A program made the position numbers and the translations under genes. Positions 1-7,881 of a stretch of 22,018 bases of DNA are shown one piece after another. Each line of letters starts with the position of its first letter. The stretch's first letter is position 1. The notes beneath the pieces were generated by a model. That model made no database searches. It was given only the letters and a program-made list of their open reading frames with translations, and was not told the origin of the DNA. The DNA is taken from assembly GCA_011055475.1 (NCBI GenBank), contig DSDH01000380.1, positions 1 through 22,018 on the forward strand, read 5' to 3'. Source of the stretch: Phycisphaerales bacterium (GTDB taxonomy: Bacteria; Planctomycetota; Phycisphaerae; Sedimentisphaerales; Anaerohalosphaeraceae).

Positions 1-512
1 CCGATGGCGAACGACTGCACGAGCATCTTGATCTTGCCGGAATAGACCGCGCCGAACTCGATGCCGCGGGCCTCGGCCGTGTGCCGCAAGATCGTCACGC
101 CGATCTCCCGGATGAGCAGGATAGCCGCGACCGCCCAACGGAATATCGACAACGCCGCCAGCGGCACGTCATACGGGGCCTGGACGAAATTGGCCAGTCG
201 CGGCTGGCCCACCGCGGCAAAGCAGAGGAAGGCCCCGCAGACCAGGATCTTGTCGGCCAGGGGATCGACCATGCGGCCGAATTTGCTGGTCACGTGGAAA
301 TACCTAGCCACCGGCCCATCAATCAGATCGGTCACCCCCGCGATCACGAAGATGACAAACGCGCCCATCAGGAACCGCCAAGGCTTATCGCCCAGGTGCG
401 GCGCGTAGAGGATCATCGCCAGGAACAACAACGTCAGGATCAAGCGCAGGACCGTCAGTCCGTTGGGCAACTGGCGAACGATCGGGTTGTTCCTCGCGGT
501 TGTCACGCGCAT
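1..512 (-). CDS. pgsA: CDP-diacylglycerol--glycerol-3-phosphate 3-phosphatidyltransferase (partial, 3' end outside window)
   Basis: This inner-membrane enzyme makes phosphatidylglycerol phosphate from CDP-diacylglycerol and glycerol-3-phosphate, the committed step to phosphatidylglycerol. The visible 170 residues carry the complete CDP-alcohol phosphatidyltransferase signature: D62, D65-G66, A69-R70, G79, D83 and D87 in the spacing DxxDGxxARx8GxxxDxxxD. Hydrophobic segments lie around residues 20-40 and 48-64, with more after the motif, as expected for a multipass protein. The N-terminal NGLTVLR stretch is typical of PgsA. I chose the ATG at 512 because GGAG lies nine bases upstream. An in-frame ATG at 527 would add five residues but has no clear ribosome site. 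The gene lies just downstream of rimO on the same strand, so co-transcription is likely. Other CDP-alcohol transferases share the motif, so the exact substrate is a family-level assignment. Confidence 0.9.
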   Translation of the reverse strand, partial: MRVTTARNNPIVRQLPNGLTVLRLILTLLFLAMILYAPHLGDKPWRFLMGAFVIFVIAGVTDLIDGPVARYFHVTSKFGRMVDPLADKILVCGAFLCFAAVGQPRLANFVQAPYDVPLAALSIFRWAVAAILLIREIGVTILRHTAEARGIEFGAVYSGKIKMLVQSFAI

Positions 513-565
513 CTCCGTCGGCTCCATGGCAGGGCGGTCGCCCCCGTCATCGGGGCCCGTTCAGT

Positions 566-1963
566 TTATGGATGGGGCGCTGGAATGCAACCCTCTATCG
601 GCTCAACGACGAGGTCGTAGCCGTCGGCATTGACGACCCGCGCGGGCACGAACGTACCGACGCCCGGCGATGCCGTGCGAAACAGGCACAGGCCGTCGAT
701 GTCCGGGGCCTGGCCATAGTGCCGTCCGCAGGCCGTCCCATCGGGATGGGCCTCGTCGATCAGGCAGAGCAGCTCGCGGCCGATCATGGTCCGGCCCTTT
801 TCCGCGACGATCTGTTGTTGGGCGAGCATGAGGTCGCGACGACGATCCTCTCGAACGGGCTCGGGCACGGCGTCGGGCAACGTGGCGGCGGGGGTGCCGG
901 GCTCGGCACAATACGCAAAACAGCCCAAGGCATCAAACCGGGCCCACCGGATAAACTCCAGCAATTCGGCGAAATCCTCGTCCGTCTCGCCGGGGAACCC
1001 CACGATTACCGTGGTCCGCAGCACCACGTCGGGCATGGCCGCTCGGAGTCTCTCGATCAGGGCTGCGATCGTTTGGCGGCGGTCGGGGCGGTGCATCCGC
1101 TCCAGGATGCGGTCGTTGGCGTGCTGGATGGGCATATCCACATAGGGCAAGACCTTTTGGCTGGCGGCCATCAGGTCGATCAGGTTATCGCGCACCGACG
1201 AGGCGAATAGGTACATCACACGGATCCACCGGACAGACTCGATCGCCTCCAGCCGTCGTAAGAGGCGCACCAGCCCGTCCCGCAGGCCCAAGTCGCGGCC
1301 ATAGGAGGTGGTGTCCTGGGCGACCAGGATCAGCTCGACGACTCCGTCGCGGGCCAGTTCCTCAGCCTCGCTGACGATCTGCTCGATGGGCTTGCTGCGG
1401 AAGGGCCCGCGGATCGATGGGATCGTGCAGAAGGAGCAGGCGCGGTCGCACCCCTCGCTGATCCGCAGGTATGCCCAGTGGCGGGGCGTAATGCGCAGCC
1501 GTCCCCGGTCATCGGCGCAGCCGCCAACGTCCTGGGCAAGATCGGCACTGGCGGCCGGGCCGGACGCCCCGGACGGATCGTCCGCGTGCAGGAGCCGTTG
1601 GATGAACTGCCCGATGGCGTCGCGCTCGTCCAGGGACACGATGGCGTCGATCCCGTCCACCTCCGCGGCCAGCCTTTCGCTCCACAATTGCGACAGGCAC
1701 CCGGCGACGACGACCTTACCGACGCGGCCGCGACGTTTCTGGCGGACGGCTCGGCGGATGGCGTCCAGGGCCTCCTGTCGTGCGGGCTCGATGAAGCCGC
1801 AGGTATTGATGACCACGACGTCGGCATTATCGGGGTCGGCCCCCACGATGAAGCCCGCCTCACCCAGACGGGCGAGCATCACCTCGCTGTCGACGAGGTT
1901 CTTCGGACATCCGAGTGCGACAAATCCCAGCCGCGCCGGCGAATTGACCTTTTTTCGTTTCAT
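566..1963 (-). CDS. rimO: Ribosomal protein S12 methylthiotransferase RimO
   Basis: RimO is a radical-SAM enzyme that methylthiolates an aspartate of ribosomal protein S12. The 465-residue product has the N-terminal UPF0004 domain with the RimO-type signature LGCPKNLVDSEVM (about residues 17-30) and auxiliary-cluster cysteines C19, C55 and C89. The radical-SAM motif C172-x3-C176-x2-C179 follows, and a TRAM-like region forms the C-terminus. The CPKNxVDSE string separates it from MiaB. A poorly conserved linker (about residues 125-155) makes it slightly longer than the usual ~440 residues. The frame stays open upstream to 2227, but residues before MKRKK do not resemble RimO, so I start at 1963. 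No clear Shine-Dalgarno precedes that ATG. pgsA follows on the same strand after about 50 bases. Confidence 0.94.
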   Translation of the reverse strand: MKRKKVNSPARLGFVALGCPKNLVDSEVMLARLGEAGFIVGADPDNADVVVINTCGFIEPARQEALDAIRRAVRQKRRGRVGKVVVAGCLSQLWSERLAAEVDGIDAIVSLDERDAIGQFIQRLLHADDPSGASGPAASADLAQDVGGCADDRGRLRITPRHWAYLRISEGCDRACSFCTIPSIRGPFRSKPIEQIVSEAEELARDGVVELILVAQDTTSYGRDLGLRDGLVRLLRRLEAIESVRWIRVMYLFASSVRDNLIDLMAASQKVLPYVDMPIQHANDRILERMHRPDRRQTIAALIERLRAAMPDVVLRTTVIVGFPGETDEDFAELLEFIRWARFDALGCFAYCAEPGTPAATLPDAVPEPVREDRRRDLMLAQQQIVAEKGRTMIGRELLCLIDEAHPDGTACGRHYGQAPDIDGLCLFRTASPGVGTFVPARVVNADGYDLVVEPIEGCIPAPHP

Positions 1964-2298
1964 AAGAGAAGGACGATAGCAGAATGTCGGTCCGGCGTCG
2001 ATTCTTTTGGCAATTCCCGGCAGGTCGGGGGGAACCCGAACGTTGTTTCTTGCGTCTAATGTTCGCGCACGGGGTGTGCCCAAGGCGGACGCAAGAGACG
2101 GGTGGTTGTGTTTGGGGCCGACTGGCCGCAGAAAAAGGGCAATAACCGGGCGGTCAAGACCGTCCAGAACGGGTGGATGAACCGCACAAGAGGGGAAGAT
2201 TCGTTCGGCAACTATCGAACAAAGCAATAGTTGCAGGAAAGCCGCGACATGTGCCGATAACCAGACGATTGCCCGTTTAACCCACTTGAGGTATGTCT
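1964..2298. other. Divergent intergenic region between rimO and the first secretin
   Basis: This 335-base gap separates two divergently transcribed genes and should hold both promoters. I could not find a convincing -35/-10 pair on either strand. The best plus-strand pair is TTGCAG (2231-2236) with GATAAC (2256-2261), but its 19-base spacing is poor. The clearest structure is the inverted repeat at 2208-2234, listed separately. Open frames continuing upstream of rimO into this gap lack family similarity and were not called. Confidence 0.5.
2208..2234 (+). promoter_or_regulatory. Perfect 8-bp inverted repeat upstream of the secretin pair
   Basis: GCAACTAT (2208-2215) and ATAGTTGC (2227-2234) are perfect reverse complements separated by 11 bases. 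The element ends 64 bases before the secretin start. It overlaps a smaller hairpin, GTTCG (2203-2207) with CGAAC (2216-2220), so only one of the two could form at a time in RNA. It could be an operator or a leader hairpin. The function is inferred; only the symmetry is seen. Confidence 0.4.
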
Positions 2299-4146
2299 AT
2301 GGCCGGCCGAAAAAAACCGCGAAACCGTACTCGGAAGGTGACGACGGAGGTCTTTTTCTGGCTGTCGTCGGCCCTGTGCATCGCGGCCGTGGTATCAGGC
2401 TGCGGTGATTTTTTCGCCTCCAAGCCTACGGAGATCGAGTCGAAGAACCTGCTGCGGGACCTGGAGACGGTCAAGACCAGCCCCGGCGCGGATATTCCCG
2501 TGCCCGAAATCTACCAGCAGCCCCCGAAGATCCTGGAAACGATCGTGGGTGACAAGAAGGACGCCCGGCTCTTCTACTTCAGCCGCTACCACTCCGTCGC
2601 GCAGCTCAAGCAACTGGTCGAGCAACAGTATACCAAGATCTACCAGGTCGGGAAAAAGGAGCTGCCCAAGCCGGACTACAACATCGCTATCAACGTCGCC
2701 AGCAACCAGATGGTCGTCCGCTGTCCATCCGTCGAGGACGCCCAAGAGGTGCTCAAGTTCCTTGAGCGCATCGACGTGCCGCCGATCCAAGTCAAGATCG
2801 ACTGTTTGATTAGCGAGGTCTATGCCGACCATACGCTGGACTGGCAGACGAAGCTCGATATCGATAACCTGTTCGGCGAGCAGATCGAGCTGGCGGGCCT
2901 TATGCCCGGCGCTGCTCTGCGGGATGCCGTCCGCGGAAAATTCGGACTGAATGTGGGCTACGAGCACCAGATGGACCAACCGGGTCACCAGGTCAGCGCC
3001 CTGGTCGACCTTTTGGTGTCCCGGGGATACCTCAAGATCCTGATGAATCCGTCGTTGGAAGTGGTCAACGGCCAGACGGCGACGATCAACACCAGCGACC
3101 ATGTTCGTCTTGACGAAGTTGAGGACATCTATCCCACCGGACAGACCCGCACCAGTGCGCGTTATATCGACGTGATTGATTCACTCCAGATTACGCCACA
3201 GGTTTTCGCCGACGGATATATCGGAATCCAGACGCGCGTCTTGATGGGGTCCAAGTCCACGCCCGAAGGGGTGGCTCAAAGGCCGATCATTACGACGCGT
3301 GAGATTAATGTGCAGGAAAACCGCGTTCGTCCCGGGGAGAGTCTGATCATCGGTGGTATCCGCAAGACCGAGCAACGCAGCGTGGTTCGGGGGGTGCCCT
3401 TCTTGAAGGACCTGCCGGGCATCGGCATTCTCTTCAGCAGTAAGGATTTCGAGGAGCGGGGCAAGGAGGTGCTGTTCATTCTGACACCGACGATCTCGAC
3501 GGGCGGCGTGCCCAATGAGGAGATGGTCGCCGAGATTCAGCGCAAGCATACCCCCGTGCGGAATCGAACCTTTGCCGAGCACATCGTCGACCCCCTCGGG
3601 GCCAATGTATACACGGAACTGGTCGAGGAAGAGGCCACACAGGCCGAGGTGCGGCGGGTCCAGGCCGAATTGCGGCGCGCTCACGCCGAGCGCCGGGCCA
3701 GGCAACTGGAGGCGGAACTGGCCGACGTCACCCAGGCCGCACAAGCCGCCACGACGCAGGCCACCGAGGCCGAGGCTCAGACAAAGGCCGCGCGAGAAGC
3801 CATTGAGGCCGAAAAGGCCAAGGCGGCCGCTGCCGAGGCCGAGAAGGCCAAACTCGCCGAAGAAGTCAAGAAGCTGGCGGACGCGGCCAAGGCCGCTCGT
3901 GAGGCCGCGGAAAGGGCCAAGGCCGAAGCCGCCGCCGCCAAGGCCGCCGCCGAGAAGGCCAAGCAGGACGCCGAGGCGGAAATCAACAAGTGGATGAAAC
4001 AAGCCGAATCGGAGACGGAAGACCAGACCCCGCCGCCGGAGGGCGAACCGGAGACAAAGCCCTCTGAGACTCCTCAAGACAAGCCGGCCGAGTCGATTCC
4101 TCCGGCGAAAGAGGGCGCCGATGCGCCGGCGGGAGACGGTCAGTGA
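2299..4146 (+). CDS. Secretin-domain lipoprotein with long C-terminal helical tail (copy 1)
   Basis: This is a predicted outer-membrane channel of the type II/III secretion and type IV pilus secretin superfamily, 615 residues long. A basic N-terminus and hydrophobic core end in the lipobox VSGC with Cys35, so it should be a lipoprotein. A single short N1-like secretin N-domain spans roughly residues 80-175 and ends in VPPIQVKIDCLISEV (from about 160). The secretin domain follows, with the signature VPFLKDLPGIGILF near 366 and the closing strand ILTPTI near 393-398. Residues from about 442 to 570 are a charged Ala/Glu/Lys/Arg-rich helix, probably coiled coil, followed by an acidic Pro-rich tail. 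GspD-type secretins usually have several N-domains and no such tail. GAGG at 2288-2291 supports the ATG at 2299; an ATG at 2293 adds two residues. A paralogue follows 64 bases downstream, and no ATPase, pilin or inner-membrane secretion gene is visible. Confidence 0.88.
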   Translation: MAGRKKPRNRTRKVTTEVFFWLSSALCIAAVVSGCGDFFASKPTEIESKNLLRDLETVKTSPGADIPVPEIYQQPPKILETIVGDKKDARLFYFSRYHSVAQLKQLVEQQYTKIYQVGKKELPKPDYNIAINVASNQMVVRCPSVEDAQEVLKFLERIDVPPIQVKIDCLISEVYADHTLDWQTKLDIDNLFGEQIELAGLMPGAALRDAVRGKFGLNVGYEHQMDQPGHQVSALVDLLVSRGYLKILMNPSLEVVNGQTATINTSDHVRLDEVEDIYPTGQTRTSARYIDVIDSLQITPQVFADGYIGIQTRVLMGSKSTPEGVAQRPIITTREINVQENRVRPGESLIIGGIRKTEQRSVVRGVPFLKDLPGIGILFSSKDFEERGKEVLFILTPTISTGGVPNEEMVAEIQRKHTPVRNRTFAEHIVDPLGANVYTELVEEEATQAEVRRVQAELRRAHAERRARQLEAELADVTQAAQAATTQATEAEAQTKAAREAIEAEKAKAAAAEAEKAKLAEEVKKLADAAKAAREAAERAKAEAAAAKAAAEKAKQDAEAEINKWMKQAESETEDQTPPPEGEPETKPSETPQDKPAESIPPAKEGADAPAGDGQ

Positions 4147-4210
4147 TGCACGGTGTCGTTCGTTGCGGATGCCCCCCGCAGGGGAGCGAAGCGGATAAGC
4201 CGAAGGGACT

Positions 4211-6067
4211 ATGAGCCGGGAGCTTGAATACATCATGGCCGGTGGATCGCCGCGGCGAGTGCGCGTCGCCGGCGCCTGTCGCATGGGGCTCATCGTGCTT
4301 TGTTGTTCCGTCGGGGCGGTGGCCGACGTGGACTTCTTTCAGGCCAAGCCGACCGAGCTGGAGTCCATGAACACGCTGCGTGAGCTCAAGAGCGTGAAAC
4401 CCGTCACCGGGGGGGACCTTCTCAAACCGGAGATGTACCTCAAGCCCCCGGAGATCGTGGAGGGCAGTGTAGACGGCACCCCCGATGCCAAGCTGTACTA
4501 TTTCTGCAGGTATCACAGCACCGGTGATATCGTCAACATGCTGAGCAATCAGTTTATCGAGGGACTGAACGATGCCGAGGGCAAGCCCATCCCCGGCGTG
4601 CCGTATATTATCAGCCAAAACCCGGCCACCGAGCAGGTCATCGTGGCGTGCCCCAATCGTGAGTACGCCGAGCAGGTCCTGGATTTTCTTCAACGGGTGG
4701 ACATGCCTCCGCTTCAGGTGCGGATCGACTGTTTGGTTTCGGAGGTGTACGCCGACCACACGATGGACTGGCAGACCCGGTTGGACATCGAGAATCTGTT
4801 CGGGGGGAAAATCGCCTTGAGCGGCCTGATGCCCGGCGCCGCCCTGCGGGATGCGGCGAGGAGCACCTTTGGTCAGCACGCGGGCTATGTGCGGCAGGCC
4901 GATCAGCCCGGCCACCGGTTCGCGGCCGTGGTTGACATGCTCGTTTCCCGCGGCTATCTCAAGATTCTGATGAACCCGTCGCTGGAGGTCGTCAACGGCA
5001 AGACGGCGGTTATCAGAACGGTGGACAAGCCTCCGCTGGACATCGTCAGCAAGGTCAATCCGAGTACCGGTGAGATCGCGTTCAGGCGGGAGTACGCGAA
5101 TATCGTGGACTCGCTGGAGATTACCCCGAACGTCTACCCGGACGGCACGGTCGGAGTGACGACGAAGGTCGTCGTCGGCTCGAAATCCACGCCGGAAGGG
5201 GTCGCGCAGACGCCCATTGTGACGCGGCGAGAGGTCCACGTGGAGCAGAACCGCGTCCGGTCGGGCCAGAGCCTGATCATCGGCGGTATCCGCAAGACCG
5301 AGCAACGCTCGGTGGTGCGGGGCGTGCCGTTGCTCAAGGATATCCCGTTCGTGGGGTTCTTCTTCTCCGCAAAGGACTTCGAAGAACGGGGCAAGGAGGT
5401 GTTGTTCATCATCACGCCGACCATCTCGACCGGCGGTGTTCCGAATGAGGAGGTGGTCGCTGATGTGGAGGCCAAACACAACGCGGCCTATGAGCCGACG
5501 TTGATGGACGTCGTGACCGATCCTTTGGGCGGCCGGGCGTACACGGGTCTGGTCGAGAAGGAGGCGACTCAGGCCGATGTGCGGCGGCTGCGGGCGGAGA
5601 TGGCCAAGTCGCGAGCCGAGCAGAAGGCCCGCGACTTGCAGGAGCGGTTGCGCAAGGCGCGGCAGGAGATACTGGCTCAGCAGGAGCGGTCCACGAGAGC
5701 CGAGGACAGGACCGAGGCGGCGCAGAGCGAGCTGGAGGTGGCCCAGGCCGCCGCGGCTGCCGCCGCAAGCGAGCAGGCCGAGATTGCCGCCGAGGTCGAG
5801 CAGGCCAAGGCCGCCGCCGCGGAGGCCGAGAAGCTCAGACAACAGGCCGAGGCCGAGAAGGCCGCCGCGGAGAAGGCCCAAAAGGACATCGAGGCCGAGA
5901 TCGCCGCCTGGATGAAGGCGGCCCAGGAGAAGAATGGATCCCAGGACGGCGGCGCCGCGGCGCCCGCGAACGATGGTGCGGCGGACAAGCCGGCGGGGGC
6001 ACCGAAGGACGGCGAGGATTCCGGCTCGCCCCCCGATGCCCCCAAGGAGGCGCCGCCCCAGTCCTGA
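4211..6067 (+). CDS. Secretin-domain exported protein with long C-terminal helical tail (copy 2, no lipobox)
   Basis: This 618-residue protein is a full-length paralogue of the upstream gene with the same order of parts. It has a signal sequence, a short KPTE-containing N-terminal region, one N1-like domain ending in MPPLQVRIDCLVSEV, and a secretin domain with VPLLKDIPFVGFFF near 372 and IITPTI near 400. An Ala/Glu/Lys-rich helical tail runs from about 448 to 580, then an acidic Pro/Gly-rich end. Blocks such as IIGGIRKTEQRSVVRG and LMPGAALRDA are identical in both. The lipobox cysteine is missing: the equivalent site reads AVADVDFF, which looks like a signal peptidase I site. AAGGGA precedes the ATG at 4211 closely. 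An in-frame ATG at 4235 gives an MAG start matching copy 1 and may be the true start. The pair probably forms an operon. Homo- or hetero-oligomerisation cannot be told from sequence. Confidence 0.86.
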   Translation: MSRELEYIMAGGSPRRVRVAGACRMGLIVLCCSVGAVADVDFFQAKPTELESMNTLRELKSVKPVTGGDLLKPEMYLKPPEIVEGSVDGTPDAKLYYFCRYHSTGDIVNMLSNQFIEGLNDAEGKPIPGVPYIISQNPATEQVIVACPNREYAEQVLDFLQRVDMPPLQVRIDCLVSEVYADHTMDWQTRLDIENLFGGKIALSGLMPGAALRDAARSTFGQHAGYVRQADQPGHRFAAVVDMLVSRGYLKILMNPSLEVVNGKTAVIRTVDKPPLDIVSKVNPSTGEIAFRREYANIVDSLEITPNVYPDGTVGVTTKVVVGSKSTPEGVAQTPIVTRREVHVEQNRVRSGQSLIIGGIRKTEQRSVVRGVPLLKDIPFVGFFFSAKDFEERGKEVLFIITPTISTGGVPNEEVVADVEAKHNAAYEPTLMDVVTDPLGGRAYTGLVEKEATQADVRRLRAEMAKSRAEQKARDLQERLRKARQEILAQQERSTRAEDRTEAAQSELEVAQAAAAAAASEQAEIAAEVEQAKAAAAEAEKLRQQAEAEKAAAEKAQKDIEAEIAAWMKAAQEKNGSQDGGAAAPANDGAADKPAGAPKDGEDSGSPPDAPKEAPPQS

Positions 6068-6071
6068 CGGT

Positions 6072-6731
6072 CTACATGGGGTCGATCTCGTGGGGGAGAT
6101 CTTCCAGCGGGCAGCCGGTGCAACGAGGCCGCCGTTTGCAGTACGCCTTGCCCACCCGCACCAGCAGGGCGTGATACTCGTTGAACAGCGTTACGTCCGG
6201 CGGCAGGGCATCCTCGAACACCGACCGCAGCGACTCGTAATCCGTGCCCAGCTCGATGAGGCCGTGCCGTGCGGCGATGCGTGCGGTGTAGGCATCCACC
6301 ACAAAGACGGCCCGCTCAAAGGCATACAGGAGAATCGAGTCTGCGGTTTCCGGGCCGATGCCGCTGACGTCCAGCAATTCCTCCCGCAGGGTCACCGTCG
6401 CCATGCGATCGGGTCCGGTCAGGTCGCCGCCGAACCGGTCGAAGAGCCAGGTCAGAAAGGCCTTGAGCCGACGGGCTTTGAGGTTGTAGTAACCGGCCGG
6501 GCGGATGTGTTCGGCCAGGGTGTCGATGGGCAAGGCCGCCATCGCCTCGGGGCACAGGACGCCGGCCTGTCGCAGCCGCTCGATCGCCCGCTCGACGTTC
6601 GTCCAGTTCGTGTTCTGCGTCAGGATCGCGCCGACGATGATCTCAAAGCGGCCGTCGCCCGGCCACCAGTGCTGGGGGCCGAATCGGTCGTACAGCCGCC
6701 GGTAGATGTCTCGTATCGTATCCACTCCCAT
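6072..6731 (-). CDS. Endonuclease III-like HhH-GPD DNA glycosylase (COG2231, MagIII-related)
   Basis: The 219-residue product belongs to the HhH-GPD base-excision superfamily. The opening HWWPGDGRFEIIVGAILTQN (residues 21-40) is characteristic of the COG2231 branch, which includes the 3-methyladenine glycosylase MagIII. The helix-hairpin-helix loop SGIGPETAD (123-131) is followed by the conserved catalytic Asp146 in VVDAYTARIA. At the position of the endonuclease III catalytic lysine there is Glu128, which fits a glycosylase without lyase activity. The C-terminal cluster has C198, C204 and C207, but the fourth cysteine position is Pro213, so a normal [4Fe-4S] cluster is doubtful. I chose the ATG at 6731 because it matches family length; upstream residues look unrelated. 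It converges on the second secretin with four bases between stops. The substrate is unknown; damaged purines are a family-based guess. Confidence 0.85.
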   Translation of the reverse strand: MGVDTIRDIYRRLYDRFGPQHWWPGDGRFEIIVGAILTQNTNWTNVERAIERLRQAGVLCPEAMAALPIDTLAEHIRPAGYYNLKARRLKAFLTWLFDRFGGDLTGPDRMATVTLREELLDVSGIGPETADSILLYAFERAVFVVDAYTARIAARHGLIELGTDYESLRSVFEDALPPDVTLFNEYHALLVRVGKAYCKRRPRCTGCPLEDLPHEIDPM

Positions 6732-6858
6732 GGTCGCTCCCGTCGAAAGGGCGGCAAAACCGACGGCGTCGGACTTTACATTCGTCCACGTCGTGCGTAG
6801 GCTCTGGCACGCCCCATCGTGGGGCCGTTGCATCGCGCCGTCAGGATGGACGAATACC

Positions 6859-7668
6859 GTGCCGCGAAAGGATAAGGACAAGGACAGCCGCAGTCAACTG
6901 GTCGGGTACGTCAAGGATTCGTACCTCGAGCGGACCAGCCGGCCCATTTATGCCCTGGCGTACCTGTTGGGGTTCCTGATCTTCTATGAATTCGGCACGA
7001 TCCTCATCAATCCGGAGGCCCTGTCGCAGTCGCTGGAGCACCTGCAGGGGCGGGTGGTGGCGTTCTTATGGGTCCAGCAGCTTCTGCGGTGGGTGGGCTT
7101 TTCGGGCCGGTGGCTGTGGGTGGCCACGCCGTCGGTGGTGGTGATCATCCTGCTGGCGCTGCAGATCACCTCGCGCAAGGGCTGGCGAGTCTACCTGCGG
7201 GACTTTGTCCCCATGACGTGCGAGTGCGTGTTGTCGGCGGTGCCGCTGATCGTGCTGAGCCTGCTGATTAATCGCGTGCCGGCGGCCATGGCGGCGACCA
7301 ACGGTCTGGCGTCCAATCCGGTGTTCGTGGAGATCGTCACCGGCATCGGCGCCGGCGTCTACGAGGAGTTGATCTTTCGTCTGGTGCTGATCTGCGTGCT
7401 GATGTTCCTCTTGCAGGACCTGCTCGGGCTGAGCAAAACGCGGGCCATCGTGCTCTCGGTGCTGCTCAGCGCGGTGGCGTTCAGCGCCTATCACCACTGG
7501 GGCCTGCAAGGGGGGCACTTGGTGCAGGGCGAGCCGTTCCGATGGCAGCCGTTTGTGTTCCGGACGGTCGCGGGGGTCTACTTCTCGGTCCTGTTCGCCC
7601 TGCGCGGTTTCGGGATCACCGCGGGCACCCATACCTTCTACGATATCATCGCTGCACTCCTCAAATAG
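6859..7668 (+). CDS. CPBP (CAAX/Rce1-like) family intramembrane metalloprotease
   Basis: This 269-residue multipass membrane protein carries the three CPBP motifs: E169-E170-x3-R174, the histidine motif FSAYHH around H212, and HTFYD at 258-262 near the C-terminus. Predicted membrane segments lie near residues 29-50, 86-103, 122-138, 160-190, 194-212 and 236-262. The N-terminus is short, charged and Lys/Asp-rich. Members of PF02517 include prenyl-protein proteases and bacterial proteins tied to bacteriocin self-immunity or surface-protein processing; the target here is unknown. I start at GTG 6859, which has AGGA at 6843-6846. Starting further upstream would add about 50 residues overlapping the divergent glycosylase gene without membrane or family character. 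Confidence 0.86.
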   Translation: MPRKDKDKDSRSQLVGYVKDSYLERTSRPIYALAYLLGFLIFYEFGTILINPEALSQSLEHLQGRVVAFLWVQQLLRWVGFSGRWLWVATPSVVVIILLALQITSRKGWRVYLRDFVPMTCECVLSAVPLIVLSLLINRVPAAMAATNGLASNPVFVEIVTGIGAGVYEELIFRLVLICVLMFLLQDLLGLSKTRAIVLSVLLSAVAFSAYHHWGLQGGHLVQGEPFRWQPFVFRTVAGVYFSVLFALRGFGITAGTHTFYDIIAALLK

Positions 7669-7763
7669 CGGGCCGTCGCTACACGTGGTCGGGCCGGAAA
7701 ATTCTTAAAAAAAGTCGTCGCTCCTTACTCGCGGCGCTGAATCCACTTGTGAAACAATCGTCC

Positions 7764-7778
7764 GATAAGGCCCTTATC
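7764..7778. promoter_or_regulatory. 15-bp palindrome, possible operator upstream of the DUF2617 promoter
   Basis: GATAAGG, a central C, then CCTTATC form a perfect 7+1+7 palindrome. It lies 26 bases before the -35 box of the promoter at 7805-7834. The core ATAAG-N3-CTTAT recurs in the same spacing in the clpC upstream region (10753-10769). This suggests a shared regulator binding site, which is an inference. Confidence 0.4.
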
Positions 7779-7804
7779 AAGGTCGATCACGGCGCGCTGT
7801 GCTC

Positions 7805-7834
7805 TTGATTTGCAGTGCTGTTTTGGGGTATACT
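7805..7834 (+). promoter_or_regulatory. Sigma70-type promoter for the DUF2617 gene
   Basis: TTGATT (7805-7810) and TATACT (7829-7834) are separated by 18 bases. Transcription would start near 7841, giving a leader of about 40 bases before the ATG at 7882. The -10 box matches consensus at five of six bases and the -35 box at four. Confidence 0.6.
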
Positions 7835-7881
7835 ATCGGTGTAGCAAGCAAGGTTTTACTCCTCGTGCGGGTGACTGCATT

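Noticed and set aside
1964..2227. N-terminal extension of rimO by 88 residues
   Set aside because: The extension is unlike RimO, and MKRKK at 1963 gives the normal N-terminus of the family.
3181..5881. Long minus-strand open frames (370 and 632 residues) across the two secretin genes
   Set aside because: They are Leu/Gly/Arg-rich shadows of the repetitive Ala/Glu/Lys codons on the plus strand, where the secretin domains are clear.
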